Below are positions 1 to 6,882 of a DNA stretch of 20,467 nucleotides, in pieces. Under the pieces are notes generated by a model. That model was not told the origin of the DNA. It saw only the letters and a list, made by a program, of their open reading frames with translations, and searched no databases. Both the position numbers and the translations under genes were made by a program. The stretch's first letter is position 1; every line of letters begins with the position of its first letter. This DNA comes from UBA11475 sp045593005 (GTDB lineage: Bacteria; Bacillota; Clostridia; Christensenellales; Borkfalkiaceae). The stretch is taken from NCBI GenBank assembly GCA_045593005.1, contig JAZNVV010000010.1, positions 1 through 20,467 of the forward strand. The letters are read 5' to 3'.

Positions 1-1971
1 AAGTGCATAAGAAATACTGTAAATTGCAATACCATCTTTAATCATCATAGCAGTAATTGCTGTAAGAATTAATAAAACAACACCACTTATAAATTCACAG
101 ACGAAACCTATAGTATGGAACTTCATCTTCTTCTTTGGAGCAATATCACCTAAAATCATAAACAATGCACCAAATACCGTTATTACTCCAAGTGCGATAA
201 GAGCTATTCTCGTTACAAGACCAAACGTACCTGCTGGAACGTTAGACCCCATAAGAATATCCATAATACTGTATTCACTTATGATTGTTTTAGAGCCTTC
301 GAGAATTTGTGTTTCGATAGTGCCTGATAAAACTAATAATGCGTAAAGTACAACAACAACTACGCCACCAAATATACCGAAAATTTTACTACCAACACCT
401 TCACGAAGGAATTTAACGGCTCCCTTGAAGAAGTTGATCCATCCTCTTATAACCATAACGACAGATGCAAGAACAAAAAGTAAACCTGCTATTGTCATTT
501 CGCTTGCTACCTTAACTTCCCCACCGATAGCTCTCATTAATGTGGCAACCGTCTTTGCGTTATCAGTAAGTGCAAAGTCAACCGTCGTTTGACCGAGCAA
601 TAATACAACACCTGTAATCATTAATAAGAAAGCAGCAATTCTTCTAAAGAATTTACATAAATATTCGTCGTTTGCATTAGCAAGGAAACCGAATATAATA
701 CCGAAAAATGCTGTTACAAGTGCTATTACTAATAAAATGTTCATTGATGAAACGCCAGAAAGACCGAAAATAAGTCCCATACCCGTCCATCTGTAGAAAC
801 CAGGAATTACGTATATAGGCGACGAAATGAACATAAGTAAGCCAACAACTGCAAACGCAGAAACCGTGATATAACGATAGCGTTGAAGGAAATGAATAAA
901 TGGCTTTCTAATAGAGAAAATTGCCGTAATAGCAAGTATAATACCAAGCGTTGAAACAATACCTGCAACGCCTGCATCACCTTGAAGGTTATTTGATATA
1001 GTAAAGTTGATTATATAATTAACTTTTTTCGCAAATGCAGGAGAGAAACCAGCAGTAGCAAATGCATTTGTAAATAACATTGCAACTGCAACTAAAAGCA
1101 AGAAGATTGCTTTCACAACTCTAAGTGGAATACTTGGTTCTTCCCTCTTATATTCTTTTGCTTGACAGATAAAGAAACCTGCAATACCTACAAAAGAAAT
1201 ACCCATAAGTATATAGTTAGGTGAAATACCTTCAACAAGACCAAGTATGAGTGCTAAACCAGAGATACTAATTTTATCAGGGAATTCTTTAATTGAATCA
1301 TTAGGCGTTATCAAATAATTAACAGAATATACAGGCAATGCCATATAAGCAACTATTAAAATAACAGCAACCATAAGGCTGAATTTGTACTTGTCAGTCT
1401 TCCAAAGATTTAATAAAAGCATGCAAAGAACGCCGATAGCAGCGATTGCAGCCATAGAAATTAAAAGACCTAAAACAAGGCTGTTGCTTAAAGCACCCTC
1501 AATGTTTGCAAGTGAAGCAAACTTACCTGTTTGCGTTAGTATTATAAGTTCATCAGCAAATTTAACAAGGTCGTATTCTCTAAGAATGGTAAATACCATA
1601 AAGAAGACACCAGCCCACGCCAACATTGTGAGGAATATTCTAAATGATTTATTAACCTTATCAGGGTCGCCCAATCTAGACATTGCGCAAATAACGGTTA
1701 TAATAGCATAGATTGCAGCAACAGCTATAATACCGAGTTCTATAGTCGCCCTGCTATCACCTACTAAACCAAGTTTACCATTAAACATTAAAAGCGCTGT
1801 AAATGCAATCATTGCAATAACGCTTGTAGTCACGCCACCTCTAAAACGAGCTTTTTGTCCTGCTGCAGTAAACATAACACTTCCTAAAAAATTAAAAACG
1901 GCTAAAACTAATGCAACCGTAAGGAACGTGCCAACAGAAGCGTTGATTGTTAACATTATGAGTTCACTCAT
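1..1971 (-). CDS. Large polytopic membrane protein of unknown function, C-terminus beyond the window
   Basis: An uninterrupted frame of 657 codons starts at the ATG at 1969-1971 and runs off the left edge with no stop. The start is supported by AAGGAG six bases upstream and by a consensus promoter at 2035-2063. The product is almost entirely hydrophobic, with about 16 predicted transmembrane helices in the visible part and no signal peptide, ATP-binding motif or enzyme motif that I recognise. From about residue 40 the chain follows a regular plan: basic cytoplasmic stretch, helix, loop of roughly 20-40 residues, helix, short charged stretch. Units begin near residues 40, 108, 195, 282, 364, 442, 527 and 615, a spacing of about 80-88 after the first. 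A transporter, channel or scaffold is possible, but nothing visible decides. Frame and membrane location are certain; function is unknown. Confidence 0.85.
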   Translation of the reverse strand, partial: MSELIMLTINASVGTFLTVALVLAVFNFLGSVMFTAAGQKARFRGGVTTSVIAMIAFTALLMFNGKLGLVGDSRATIELGIIAVAAIYAIITVICAMSRLGDPDKVNKSFRIFLTMLAWAGVFFMVFTILREYDLVKFADELIILTQTGKFASLANIEGALSNSLVLGLLISMAAIAAIGVLCMLLLNLWKTDKYKFSLMVAVILIVAYMALPVYSVNYLITPNDSIKEFPDKISISGLALILGLVEGISPNYILMGISFVGIAGFFICQAKEYKREEPSIPLRVVKAIFLLLVAVAMLFTNAFATAGFSPAFAKKVNYIINFTISNNLQGDAGVAGIVSTLGIILAITAIFSIRKPFIHFLQRYRYITVSAFAVVGLLMFISSPIYVIPGFYRWTGMGLIFGLSGVSSMNILLVIALVTAFFGIIFGFLANANDEYLCKFFRRIAAFLLMITGVVLLLGQTTVDFALTDNAKTVATLMRAIGGEVKVASEMTIAGLLFVLASVVMVIRGWINFFKGAVKFLREGVGSKIFGIFGGVVVVVLYALLVLSGTIETQILEGSKTIISEYSIMDILMGSNVPAGTFGLVTRIALIALGVITVFGALFMILGDIAPKKKMKFHTIGFVCEFISGVVLLILTAITAMMIKDGIAIYSISYAL

Positions 1972-2034
1972 ACCATTCTCCTTAAAAAATGTGATCACTT
2001 GTTATATAATTATAATTATACTAATAACATACAT

Positions 2035-2063
2035 ATTATACAGTAACTAAACAAATTAGTCAA
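2035..2063 (-). promoter_or_regulatory. Sigma-A type promoter of the polytopic membrane protein
   Basis: Reading the minus strand, TTGACT (2058-2063) is followed after exactly 17 bases by TATAAT (2035-2040). Transcription would start near 2028, giving a leader of about 57 bases before the ATG at 1971. Confidence 0.8.
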
Positions 2064-2124
2064 TAGGTATAAAGGTAAATTTTATTTTTTATTTTATTTT
2101 TTTAAGTTTTTATTCTTTAATTAG

Positions 2125-2151
2125 AAAAAAGACGCCCCTTATCGGGACGCC
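2125..2151 (-). terminator. Intrinsic terminator after the lipoprotein gene
   Basis: An 8-pair stem with two G-U pairs (2131-2138 with 2144-2151) and a GATAA loop is followed on the minus strand by six T (2125-2130). It lies 12 bases past the lipoprotein stop codon. Confidence 0.85.
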
Positions 2152-2162
2152 TTTTTAATTAC

Positions 2163-2729
2163 TTATTCTGCAGGAACGTATATTGCATAAAGTTTAAGAC
2201 TTCTTGGATTATCAAATAAATCTTCAGTGCTTTCAATTATATCTTCTTCAGTTGCATCAGGTGATTCTGCCCAACCGATATGAACGTAACCTTCTTTTGT
2301 AGCAGATGCTGTTTCAAGGAAGTTAAAACTATCATTCAACGTGTAGAAAGTTTTAGCAAATGAAGTCATTGTACCACCATTATAATCATACTGAATAGAA
2401 TATCTCTTAACCTCAATATCTATTACAACATAAATAGTGGACTGATCTTTATAATTTTTTAAAACCTTATACTGTTTAGCAGTATAACCACGTGTTGCTT
2501 GACTAAACTCATTAAGGAACTGATCAGAAATACCTTCAACTTTCTCACCTTTTTTAATCGTTTTAATGATAATTGGATTGCCTTCGTTATCCGTTACGAT
2601 TTCATCATTTCTCGAATAATAATAAACGATATTTGAATCAGCAACGTCTTTATCCTTTGAGCAACCAACGAGAACAAAACTTGCAATTGCAACGATTATC
2701 GTCAAACATAATATAAAAAATCTTTTCAT
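2163..2729 (-). CDS. Small lipoprotein with one Listeria-Bacteroides (Flg_new-like) repeat
   Basis: A 188-residue secreted lipoprotein. The start is the ATG at 2727-2729, six bases after a GGAG; a longer in-frame version would only add a non-signal-like stretch. Residues 1-22 form a lipoprotein signal peptide (MKRFF, then a hydrophobic core) ending in the lipobox L20-V21-G22-C23, so the mature protein should be lipid-anchored at Cys23 outside the membrane. Residues about 110-188 carry the pattern Y-x-I-x-Y-x-x-N-G-G, a later G-Y-x-x-x-G-W and a final aromatic strand, typical of the Listeria-Bacteroides repeat (Flg_new, InlB B-repeat), which forms a small beta-fold in many surface proteins. 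The gene has its own promoter and terminator, so it is a single-gene unit. Partner or ligand cannot be inferred. Confidence 0.85.
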   Translation of the reverse strand: MKRFFILCLTIIVAIASFVLVGCSKDKDVADSNIVYYYSRNDEIVTDNEGNPIIIKTIKKGEKVEGISDQFLNEFSQATRGYTAKQYKVLKNYKDQSTIYVVIDIEVKRYSIQYDYNGGTMTSFAKTFYTLNDSFNFLETASATKEGYVHIGWAESPDATEEDIIESTEDLFDNPRSLKLYAIYVPAE

Positions 2730-2787
2730 AAAAATCTCCGATAAGGTTATAGCAAAATGGCATAACCCCATTTTTGTTTCTTATAAT

Positions 2788-2816
2788 ATTATACAAGCAA
2801 AAAATCTTTAAGTCAA
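2788..2816 (-). promoter_or_regulatory. Sigma-A type promoter of the lipoprotein gene
   Basis: Minus strand: TTGACT (2811-2816), a 17-base spacer, then a perfect TATAAT (2788-2793). It lies about 60 bases upstream of the ATG at 2729. Confidence 0.85.
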
Positions 2817-3049
2817 TAATATTTTAAATTAATTTGTGTAAAAATTAAAAAATTTATTCCATCTAATATTTTTTAATCAAAAGTGTTTAACTTTTTGCAA
2901 AACTAATTAAACAGGAAACGTTAATTAATACATTTTTAGACAACATATCCTTATTAAAAACAAATCGAATAAAAAGCGTATCATTTGTCGTCTTTTGTCG
3001 TATAAATAGTTAATATAAGGATTGTTTTTATATGCAACGGTTGCCCCAA

Positions 3050-3058
3050 ATTATACCA
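3050..3058 (-). promoter_or_regulatory. Possible extended -10 promoter element
   Basis: Minus strand TGGTATAAT, a perfect extended -10 box, without a good -35 at 16-18 bases. A transcript would start near 3043, inside the inverted repeat at 3034-3044, and would run toward the lipoprotein gene as a long leader or small RNA. In this AT-rich stretch a chance match is possible. Confidence 0.35.
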
Positions 3059-3120
3059 TTTGTCAAAAAAACACCTAGTGTAAATTACTTTAATACTAAA
3101 AAAAATGATTGTCATTTTTG

Positions 3121-3151
3121 CAAAAAAGAAGGACCGATAACGATCCTTCTT
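3121..3151 (-). terminator. Intrinsic terminator after tpiA
   Basis: Stem arms at 3126-3133 and 3144-3151 with two further inner C-G pairs around a 4-base loop. On the minus strand the hairpin leads into TTTTG. It lies 13 bases past the tpiA stop codon. Confidence 0.85.
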
Positions 3152-3164
3152 CCTTTTTTTAATA

Positions 3165-3911
3165 TTAGTCTTTGTAGTTAACGATTGCTGCAAAGTCTTC
3201 AGCTTTCAATGCAGCGCCACCGATAAGCCCACCGTCAATATTTCTTTGAGCCATAAGTTCTTTTGCATTGCCCGGCTTCATTGAGCCACCGTATTGAATA
3301 CGGATATTTTTAGCAACGTCTTCGCCAAATTGAGCCTTCATAACTCTTCTGATATAAGCAATCGTCTTATTTGCATCTTCAGCCGTAGCTGTTTTGCCAG
3401 TGCCGATAGCCCAAACAGGTTCGTAAGCGATAACAACGTTTGAAAAATCTTCAATACCAGCAAGACCTTCAACAATTTGTTTCTTTAAAACTTTATTAGT
3501 TCTTCTCTTTTCTCTTTCTTCTAACGTTTCACCAACGCAAACGATAGGCTTTAAGTCGTTCTTTAAAGCTTGCTTTGTTCTTGCGTTTACGCTTGCATCA
3601 GTTTCGCCAAAGTATTGACGTCTTTCACTGTGTCCGATAATAACGTATTCAACACCGATTTCTTTAAGCATTTCTGCAGAAATTTCACCCGTGAAAGCAC
3701 CACTGTCTGCCCAAGCAACGTTTTCAGCACCAAGCTTAATCTTGCTACCCTTAACTGCTTCAGCCACAACCCAAAGATCTGTGTATGGTACGCATACTAC
3801 AACTTCCGGCTTTGATTTTGCTACAAGTGGTTTTAAAGCATCAATAAGTTCAACGGCTTCTTTTGCCGTCTTGTTCATTTTCCAGTTACCTGCAATAATA
3901 GGTTTTCTCAT
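3165..3911 (-). CDS. tpiA: Triose-phosphate isomerase
   Basis: Cytoplasmic glycolytic enzyme that interconverts dihydroxyacetone phosphate and glyceraldehyde 3-phosphate. The 248-residue length is normal for bacteria. The start (ATG 3909-3911) follows AGGAG by ten bases. The complete active site is visible: the NWKMN motif with Lys11, IIGHSERR with His94, and AYEPVWAIGTG with Glu164, plus the phosphate-binding YGGS (207-210) and GGLIGGAAL (227-235) segments. The gene lies downstream of pgk on the same strand, as often in Bacillota glycolytic clusters, but a terminator-like hairpin and an own promoter in the 173-base gap show that it can be transcribed alone. No gapA or gpmI gene is in the window. 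Confidence 0.98.
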   Translation of the reverse strand: MRKPIIAGNWKMNKTAKEAVELIDALKPLVAKSKPEVVVCVPYTDLWVVAEAVKGSKIKLGAENVAWADSGAFTGEISAEMLKEIGVEYVIIGHSERRQYFGETDASVNARTKQALKNDLKPIVCVGETLEEREKRRTNKVLKKQIVEGLAGIEDFSNVVIAYEPVWAIGTGKTATAEDANKTIAYIRRVMKAQFGEDVAKNIRIQYGGSMKPGNAKELMAQRNIDGGLIGGAALKAEDFAAIVNYKD

Positions 3912-3950
3912 AAAAGAATAACTCCTTGTCCATAATTTTTTGACCTTGTT

Positions 3951-3979
3951 ATTATAACACGATTAAAAGCATAAATCAA
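3951..3979 (-). promoter_or_regulatory. Sigma-A type promoter of tpiA
   Basis: Minus strand: TTGATT (3974-3979), exactly 17 bases, then TATAAT (3951-3956), about 40 bases upstream of the tpiA start codon. Confidence 0.85.
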
Positions 3980-4036
3980 TAGAATATTAAAAACTGTTTT
4001 AATTTTTTTGTTTATTTTATTAAACGCTTGATTACT

Positions 4037-4069
4037 TTAATAAAATAAGGCCACCGATTAGGTAGCCTT
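4037..4069 (-). terminator. Probable intrinsic terminator after pgk
   Basis: Arms 4047-4055 and 4061-4069 pair with one mismatch around a 5-base loop. On the minus strand the stem is followed by TTATTTTATT, an interrupted T-tract, so termination may be partial. It lies 15 bases past the pgk stop. Confidence 0.65.
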
Positions 4070-4084
4070 AAAATTGCTTTTTAA

Positions 4085-5398
4085 TTATTTAACGTCAAGA
4101 CATTCGATACCAGGAAGTTTTTTGCCTTCAAAAAGTTCTAATGAAGCGCCACCACCGGTAGAAATATGGCTCATCTTATCAGCAAAACCAAGCGTAGCAA
4201 CTGCAGCAGCAGAGTCACCACCACCGATAATAGTAGTTGCACCTTCAGCCTCTGCTAAAGCTTTAGCTACGGCAATCGTGCCCTTTGCTAACGTTGGGTT
4301 TTCAAATACACCCATAGGTCCGTTCCAAATAACTGTTTTAGCACTCTTAACAACGTCAGCGTATAATTCAGCAGTCTTATCACCGATATCAAGCCCCATT
4401 TTATCAGCAGGAATAGTATCAACAACTTCCACTTCAATAGGAGCGTCGATAGGGTCAGGGAAAGACGTTGTAACAGTAGTATCTATAGGAAGATAAATCT
4501 TCTTACCAAGACTTTCAGCCTTTGCAAGCATATCTTTACAGTAATCAATCTTTTCATCATCAACAAGTGACGTACCAATTTCCTTTCCCATAGCCTTTAA
4601 GAAGGTATACGACATACCACCACCGATAACAAGAGCGTCACACTTTTCTAAAAGGTTAGCGATAACGTTAAGTTTATCAGCAACTTTTGCGCCACCTAAT
4701 ACAGCAACGAAAGGTCTTTCAGGTGCTTCTAATGCGCCACCCATAATTCTTAATTCCTTTTCGATAAGGAAACCACAAACAGATTCTTTAACAAGGCCGT
4801 ATTCAGCAATAGCAGCCGTAGTTGCGTGTGAACGGTGAGCTGTACCAAAAGCGTCGTTTACAAATACTTGTCCGTCGCAAAGAGCAGCAAGTTTTTTACA
4901 AAGTTCTTCGTCACGCTTTTCTTCGCCTTTTTCAAAACGAGTATTTTCTAAAAGTATAACTTCGCCTTCTTTAATATCTTTAGCGAGTGCTTGAGCAGAT
5001 TCGCCAACAACGTCTTTTGCAAACTTAACTTCTACGCCAAGTTTTTCAGAAAGTCTTTTTGCAACAGGTGCAAGAGTAAACTTATCAGCATCTTTTAAAG
5101 CCTTCTTTAAATATTCAGCAGTAGCAGCAGCCTGTTCACTTTCAGGAAGTTTTTCAACAGCCTTCTTTTCCTTCTTTGTAAGACCAAAGCCAGGCGTTAA
5201 AATATTGTGTGGTTTGCCCATATGTGAGCAAAGAATAACTTTAGCGCCATTTTCCATAAGATATTTAATTGTTGGAAGAGCGCCGTTGATACGGTTTTCA
5301 TCTGTGATAACGCCGTCCTTCATAGGAACGTTGAAGTCACATCTTACAAGACACTTTTTGCCTTTTACGTCAATGTCTAAAATTGATTTCTTGTTCAT
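4085..5398 (-). CDS. pgk: Phosphoglycerate kinase, with a long insertion in the N-terminal domain
   Basis: Cytoplasmic enzyme that transfers phosphate from 1,3-bisphosphoglycerate to ADP in glycolysis. I chose the ATG at 5396-5398 because AAGGAG lies just upstream; a TTG 18 bases earlier would place the Shine-Dalgarno sequence inside the gene. Family motifs in order are RCDFNVP (19-25), SHMGKP (58-63), LLENTRF, VNDAFGTAHRSHA, LGGAKV, IGGGMSYTF, WNGPMGVFE, GGGDSAAAV and STGGGASLELFEG near the C-terminus. At 437 residues it is longer than the usual bacterial enzyme of about 390-400. The excess lies between SHMGKP and FTLAPVAKRL (about residues 64-106), a charged Lys/Glu/Ala-rich helical-looking insert. 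The enzyme should be active since catalytic and nucleotide motifs are intact. It precedes tpiA. Confidence 0.98.
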   Translation of the reverse strand: MNKKSILDIDVKGKKCLVRCDFNVPMKDGVITDENRINGALPTIKYLMENGAKVILCSHMGKPHNILTPGFGLTKKEKKAVEKLPESEQAAATAEYLKKALKDADKFTLAPVAKRLSEKLGVEVKFAKDVVGESAQALAKDIKEGEVILLENTRFEKGEEKRDEELCKKLAALCDGQVFVNDAFGTAHRSHATTAAIAEYGLVKESVCGFLIEKELRIMGGALEAPERPFVAVLGGAKVADKLNVIANLLEKCDALVIGGGMSYTFLKAMGKEIGTSLVDDEKIDYCKDMLAKAESLGKKIYLPIDTTVTTSFPDPIDAPIEVEVVDTIPADKMGLDIGDKTAELYADVVKSAKTVIWNGPMGVFENPTLAKGTIAVAKALAEAEGATTIIGGGDSAAAVATLGFADKMSHISTGGGASLELFEGKKLPGIECLDVK

Positions 5399-5435
5399 TA
5401 TTGAATTCTCCTTCAATTTGATTTATAACTATTTT

Positions 5436-5464
5436 ATTTTAATATTCTTTTATCAAAAAGTCAA
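5436..5464 (-). promoter_or_regulatory. Sigma-A type promoter of pgk
   Basis: Minus strand: TTGACT (5459-5464), 17 bases, then TAAAAT (5436-5441), about 38 bases upstream of the pgk ATG. Confidence 0.8.
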
Positions 5465-5533
5465 TACAATTTTATCCAAAATACGGCAATTTTTTATATC
5501 TTTATCAAGTTGCGTATTTTATATTTAACTTCT

Positions 5534-5564
5534 TAAAAGTAGGTGGTGATAGTTATCGCCTACT
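5534..5564 (-). terminator. Probable terminator after trmL, end of the spoVT-trmL operon
   Basis: AGTAGG (5538-5543) pairs with CCTACT (5559-5564), with an inner GATA/TATC pairing and a small bulge. On the minus strand the stem is followed by a short T-run (TTTTAAG). It begins a few bases after the trmL stop. Confidence 0.65.
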
Positions 5565-5568
5565 ACAC

Positions 5569-6066
5569 TTAATCTGGACGCCCAGTTAAATGTCCTTCTA
5601 TATTGAACTCTTCATAACCTATTTGTCTAATCGCTTCATACACGCCTATTGCAACTGAATTTGATAGGTTTAGACTGCGAAGTTCCCCTATCATAGGTAT
5701 ACGAACGCACTCGTTATAATGCTCTTTTAAAAGTGGTTCGGGTAGTCCTCTTGACTCTTTGCCAAAAACTAAAAAATCACCATCGTTATATGTAATTTGA
5801 GTATGCGTGTGTTTTGATTTTGTTGAAAAAAAGTGAAAATTTTTCCCATCGTAAAACTTGTCCATAACTTCATAAATGCTATCATAATAAAATATGTTAA
5901 GTTTATCCCAGTAGTCAAGCCCAGCTCTTTTTAAATGCTTGTCCGTAATTGTAAAGCCAAGTGGTCTAACAAGATGCAATCTTGCACCCGTAGCGGCGCA
6001 AGTCCTTGCAATATTGCCTGTGTTTTGTGGAATTTCAGGCTCTACTAAAACGATATTTAATGACAT
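5569..6066 (-). CDS. trmL: tRNA (cytidine/uridine-34 2'-O)-methyltransferase TrmL (YibK/CspR family)
   Basis: SPOUT-class methyltransferase that uses S-adenosylmethionine to methylate the 2'-O of the wobble nucleotide of certain tRNA-Leu species. The start is the ATG at 6064-6066, seven bases after AGGAG; the frame extends upstream without signs of coding. The 165-residue product matches the family in length. Visible motifs are NIVLVEPEIPQNTGNIARTC at the N-terminus, FGKESRGLP (101-109) forming the first part of the knot, and IPMIGELRSLNLSNSVAI (123-140), which binds S-adenosylmethionine and has the conserved Asn. It is the last gene of a tightly packed minus-strand series and is followed by a hairpin at 5538-5564. 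Its operon mate dus is also a tRNA modification enzyme. Confidence 0.95.
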   Translation of the reverse strand: MSLNIVLVEPEIPQNTGNIARTCAATGARLHLVRPLGFTITDKHLKRAGLDYWDKLNIFYYDSIYEVMDKFYDGKNFHFFSTKSKHTHTQITYNDGDFLVFGKESRGLPEPLLKEHYNECVRIPMIGELRSLNLSNSVAIGVYEAIRQIGYEEFNIEGHLTGRPD

Positions 6067-6129
6067 AATATCTCCTAAATAATACAATTTTTTATCAAAA
6101 ACGGTCAAGTTTCACACAACCGTTGTATA

Positions 6130-6789
6130 TCAATATGCACCGTGCCTTTTAAAATAGACTTCTTTAAAAACCTTTTTTATCTCAACGTCGCAAACGCTAA
6201 CGTCCATACTTGAAGAGTATATTGTTTCACCCTTATAGTCCGACGCAAACGAATAATTTTTGCCACATAAAACAATAGGTACGCCACACAAAAAAGACTC
6301 TGCTTTAGCGACCGTTTCCACGCTAAAATTTTCAATAGCACCATAAACGCAAACGATTATATCAGCATCAGATAGCGCCATGGCTTTAACGGCGTCAAAC
6401 GAATAAATATCCCCTTCAATTATAACGCCTATTTTGCCCACGCTTGTTTTGTAAACTATAAAATTTACGCCACCCGTGTATTCGCTACCCTCTGTAACGT
6501 AAACACCGTCTGAAACACCTAAAAGTTTACCACAGTCAGCAATCACTGCCGATTTACGGAAAGCCCCGTAAGTGTCCGTATCGCATCCTGCTATTATTAC
6601 CGACTTTAATTCTTTTGAAAGTTTAGCAAGGTCGGAAAAATGCTCCGTTGTGCCGTCAAGTTCGTTTTCATAACTAACCGTGCCTAAACCTTTCAAGTTA
6701 AATACTACAAGTTTTGCTCCGTCCGTTTTAGACAAATCGTTTTCCCAAAAGGAATGCATAGTGCTTTTAGTAACAAGACAAATCTTCAA
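6130..6789 (-). CDS. Nitrilase-fold protein lacking the catalytic triad
   Basis: A 219-residue protein with the layout of the carbon-nitrogen hydrolase (nitrilase) superfamily: N-terminal strand (MKICLV), a mid-protein GKIGVII strand (118-124) followed by a helix with the D-A-x-I-I pattern (132-136), and the segment typical after the nucleophile. All three catalytic positions look replaced. The usual Glu of F-P-E is Asn31 (VVFNL), no Lys occupies the K-V-H-L region (LLGVSDGVYV, about 89-98), and the Cys of I-C-Y-D is Glu125 (IIEGD). It is therefore probably a non-enzymatic relative, perhaps a binding or scaffold protein. The chosen start is a TTG at 6787-6789 with only a weak GGGG upstream; no better start exists, since the next Met lies ten residues on. 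It sits between dus and trmL. Fold assignment is by motif pattern and moderately sure. Confidence 0.7.
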   Translation of the reverse strand: MKICLVTKSTMHSFWENDLSKTDGAKLVVFNLKGLGTVSYENELDGTTEHFSDLAKLSKELKSVIIAGCDTDTYGAFRKSAVIADCGKLLGVSDGVYVTEGSEYTGGVNFIVYKTSVGKIGVIIEGDIYSFDAVKAMALSDADIIVCVYGAIENFSVETVAKAESFLCGVPIVLCGKNYSFASDYKGETIYSSSMDVSVCDVEIKKVFKEVYFKRHGAY

Positions 6790-6882
6790 ACAGTCTACCC
6801 CACGCCCATATATTACAATAATATAATATTTATCGAACGCTAATTTTGTGATAGACGTTGTTAAAAAGCATATCAGATGCCG

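Larger units (their letters stand above)
2730..3123. other. AT-rich intergenic region between tpiA and the lipoprotein gene
   Basis: About 430 bases lie between the tpiA stop and the lipoprotein start. Besides the lipoprotein promoter (2788-2816) and the tpiA terminator (3126-3151) I see an extended -10 element on the minus strand (3050-3058), an 11-base inverted repeat GCAAC-G-GTTGC at 3034-3044, and a direct repeat of TTTGTCGT at 2984-2991 and 2994-3001. I find no convincing gene; short frames here lack coding character or run through the terminator. Confidence 0.6.

Noticed and set aside
1385..1711. 108-codon plus-strand frame inside the polytopic membrane protein gene
   Set aside because: It is antisense to an intact long gene; such frames are expected by chance opposite hydrophobic coding sequence.
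3032..3187. 51-codon plus-strand frame with AAGGA before ATG
   Set aside because: It reads through the tpiA terminator hairpin into the end of tpiA on the opposite strand; there is no promoter and no coding character.
2981..3193. 70-codon minus-strand frame overlapping the end of tpiA
   Set aside because: It starts inside tpiA in another frame, runs through the tpiA terminator and a gene-free stretch, and has no ribosome-binding site or family resemblance.
4074..4496. 140-codon plus-strand frame opposite pgk
   Set aside because: It is antisense to well-conserved pgk codons, and its Ala/Ser/Pro-rich translation is typical of a shadow frame.
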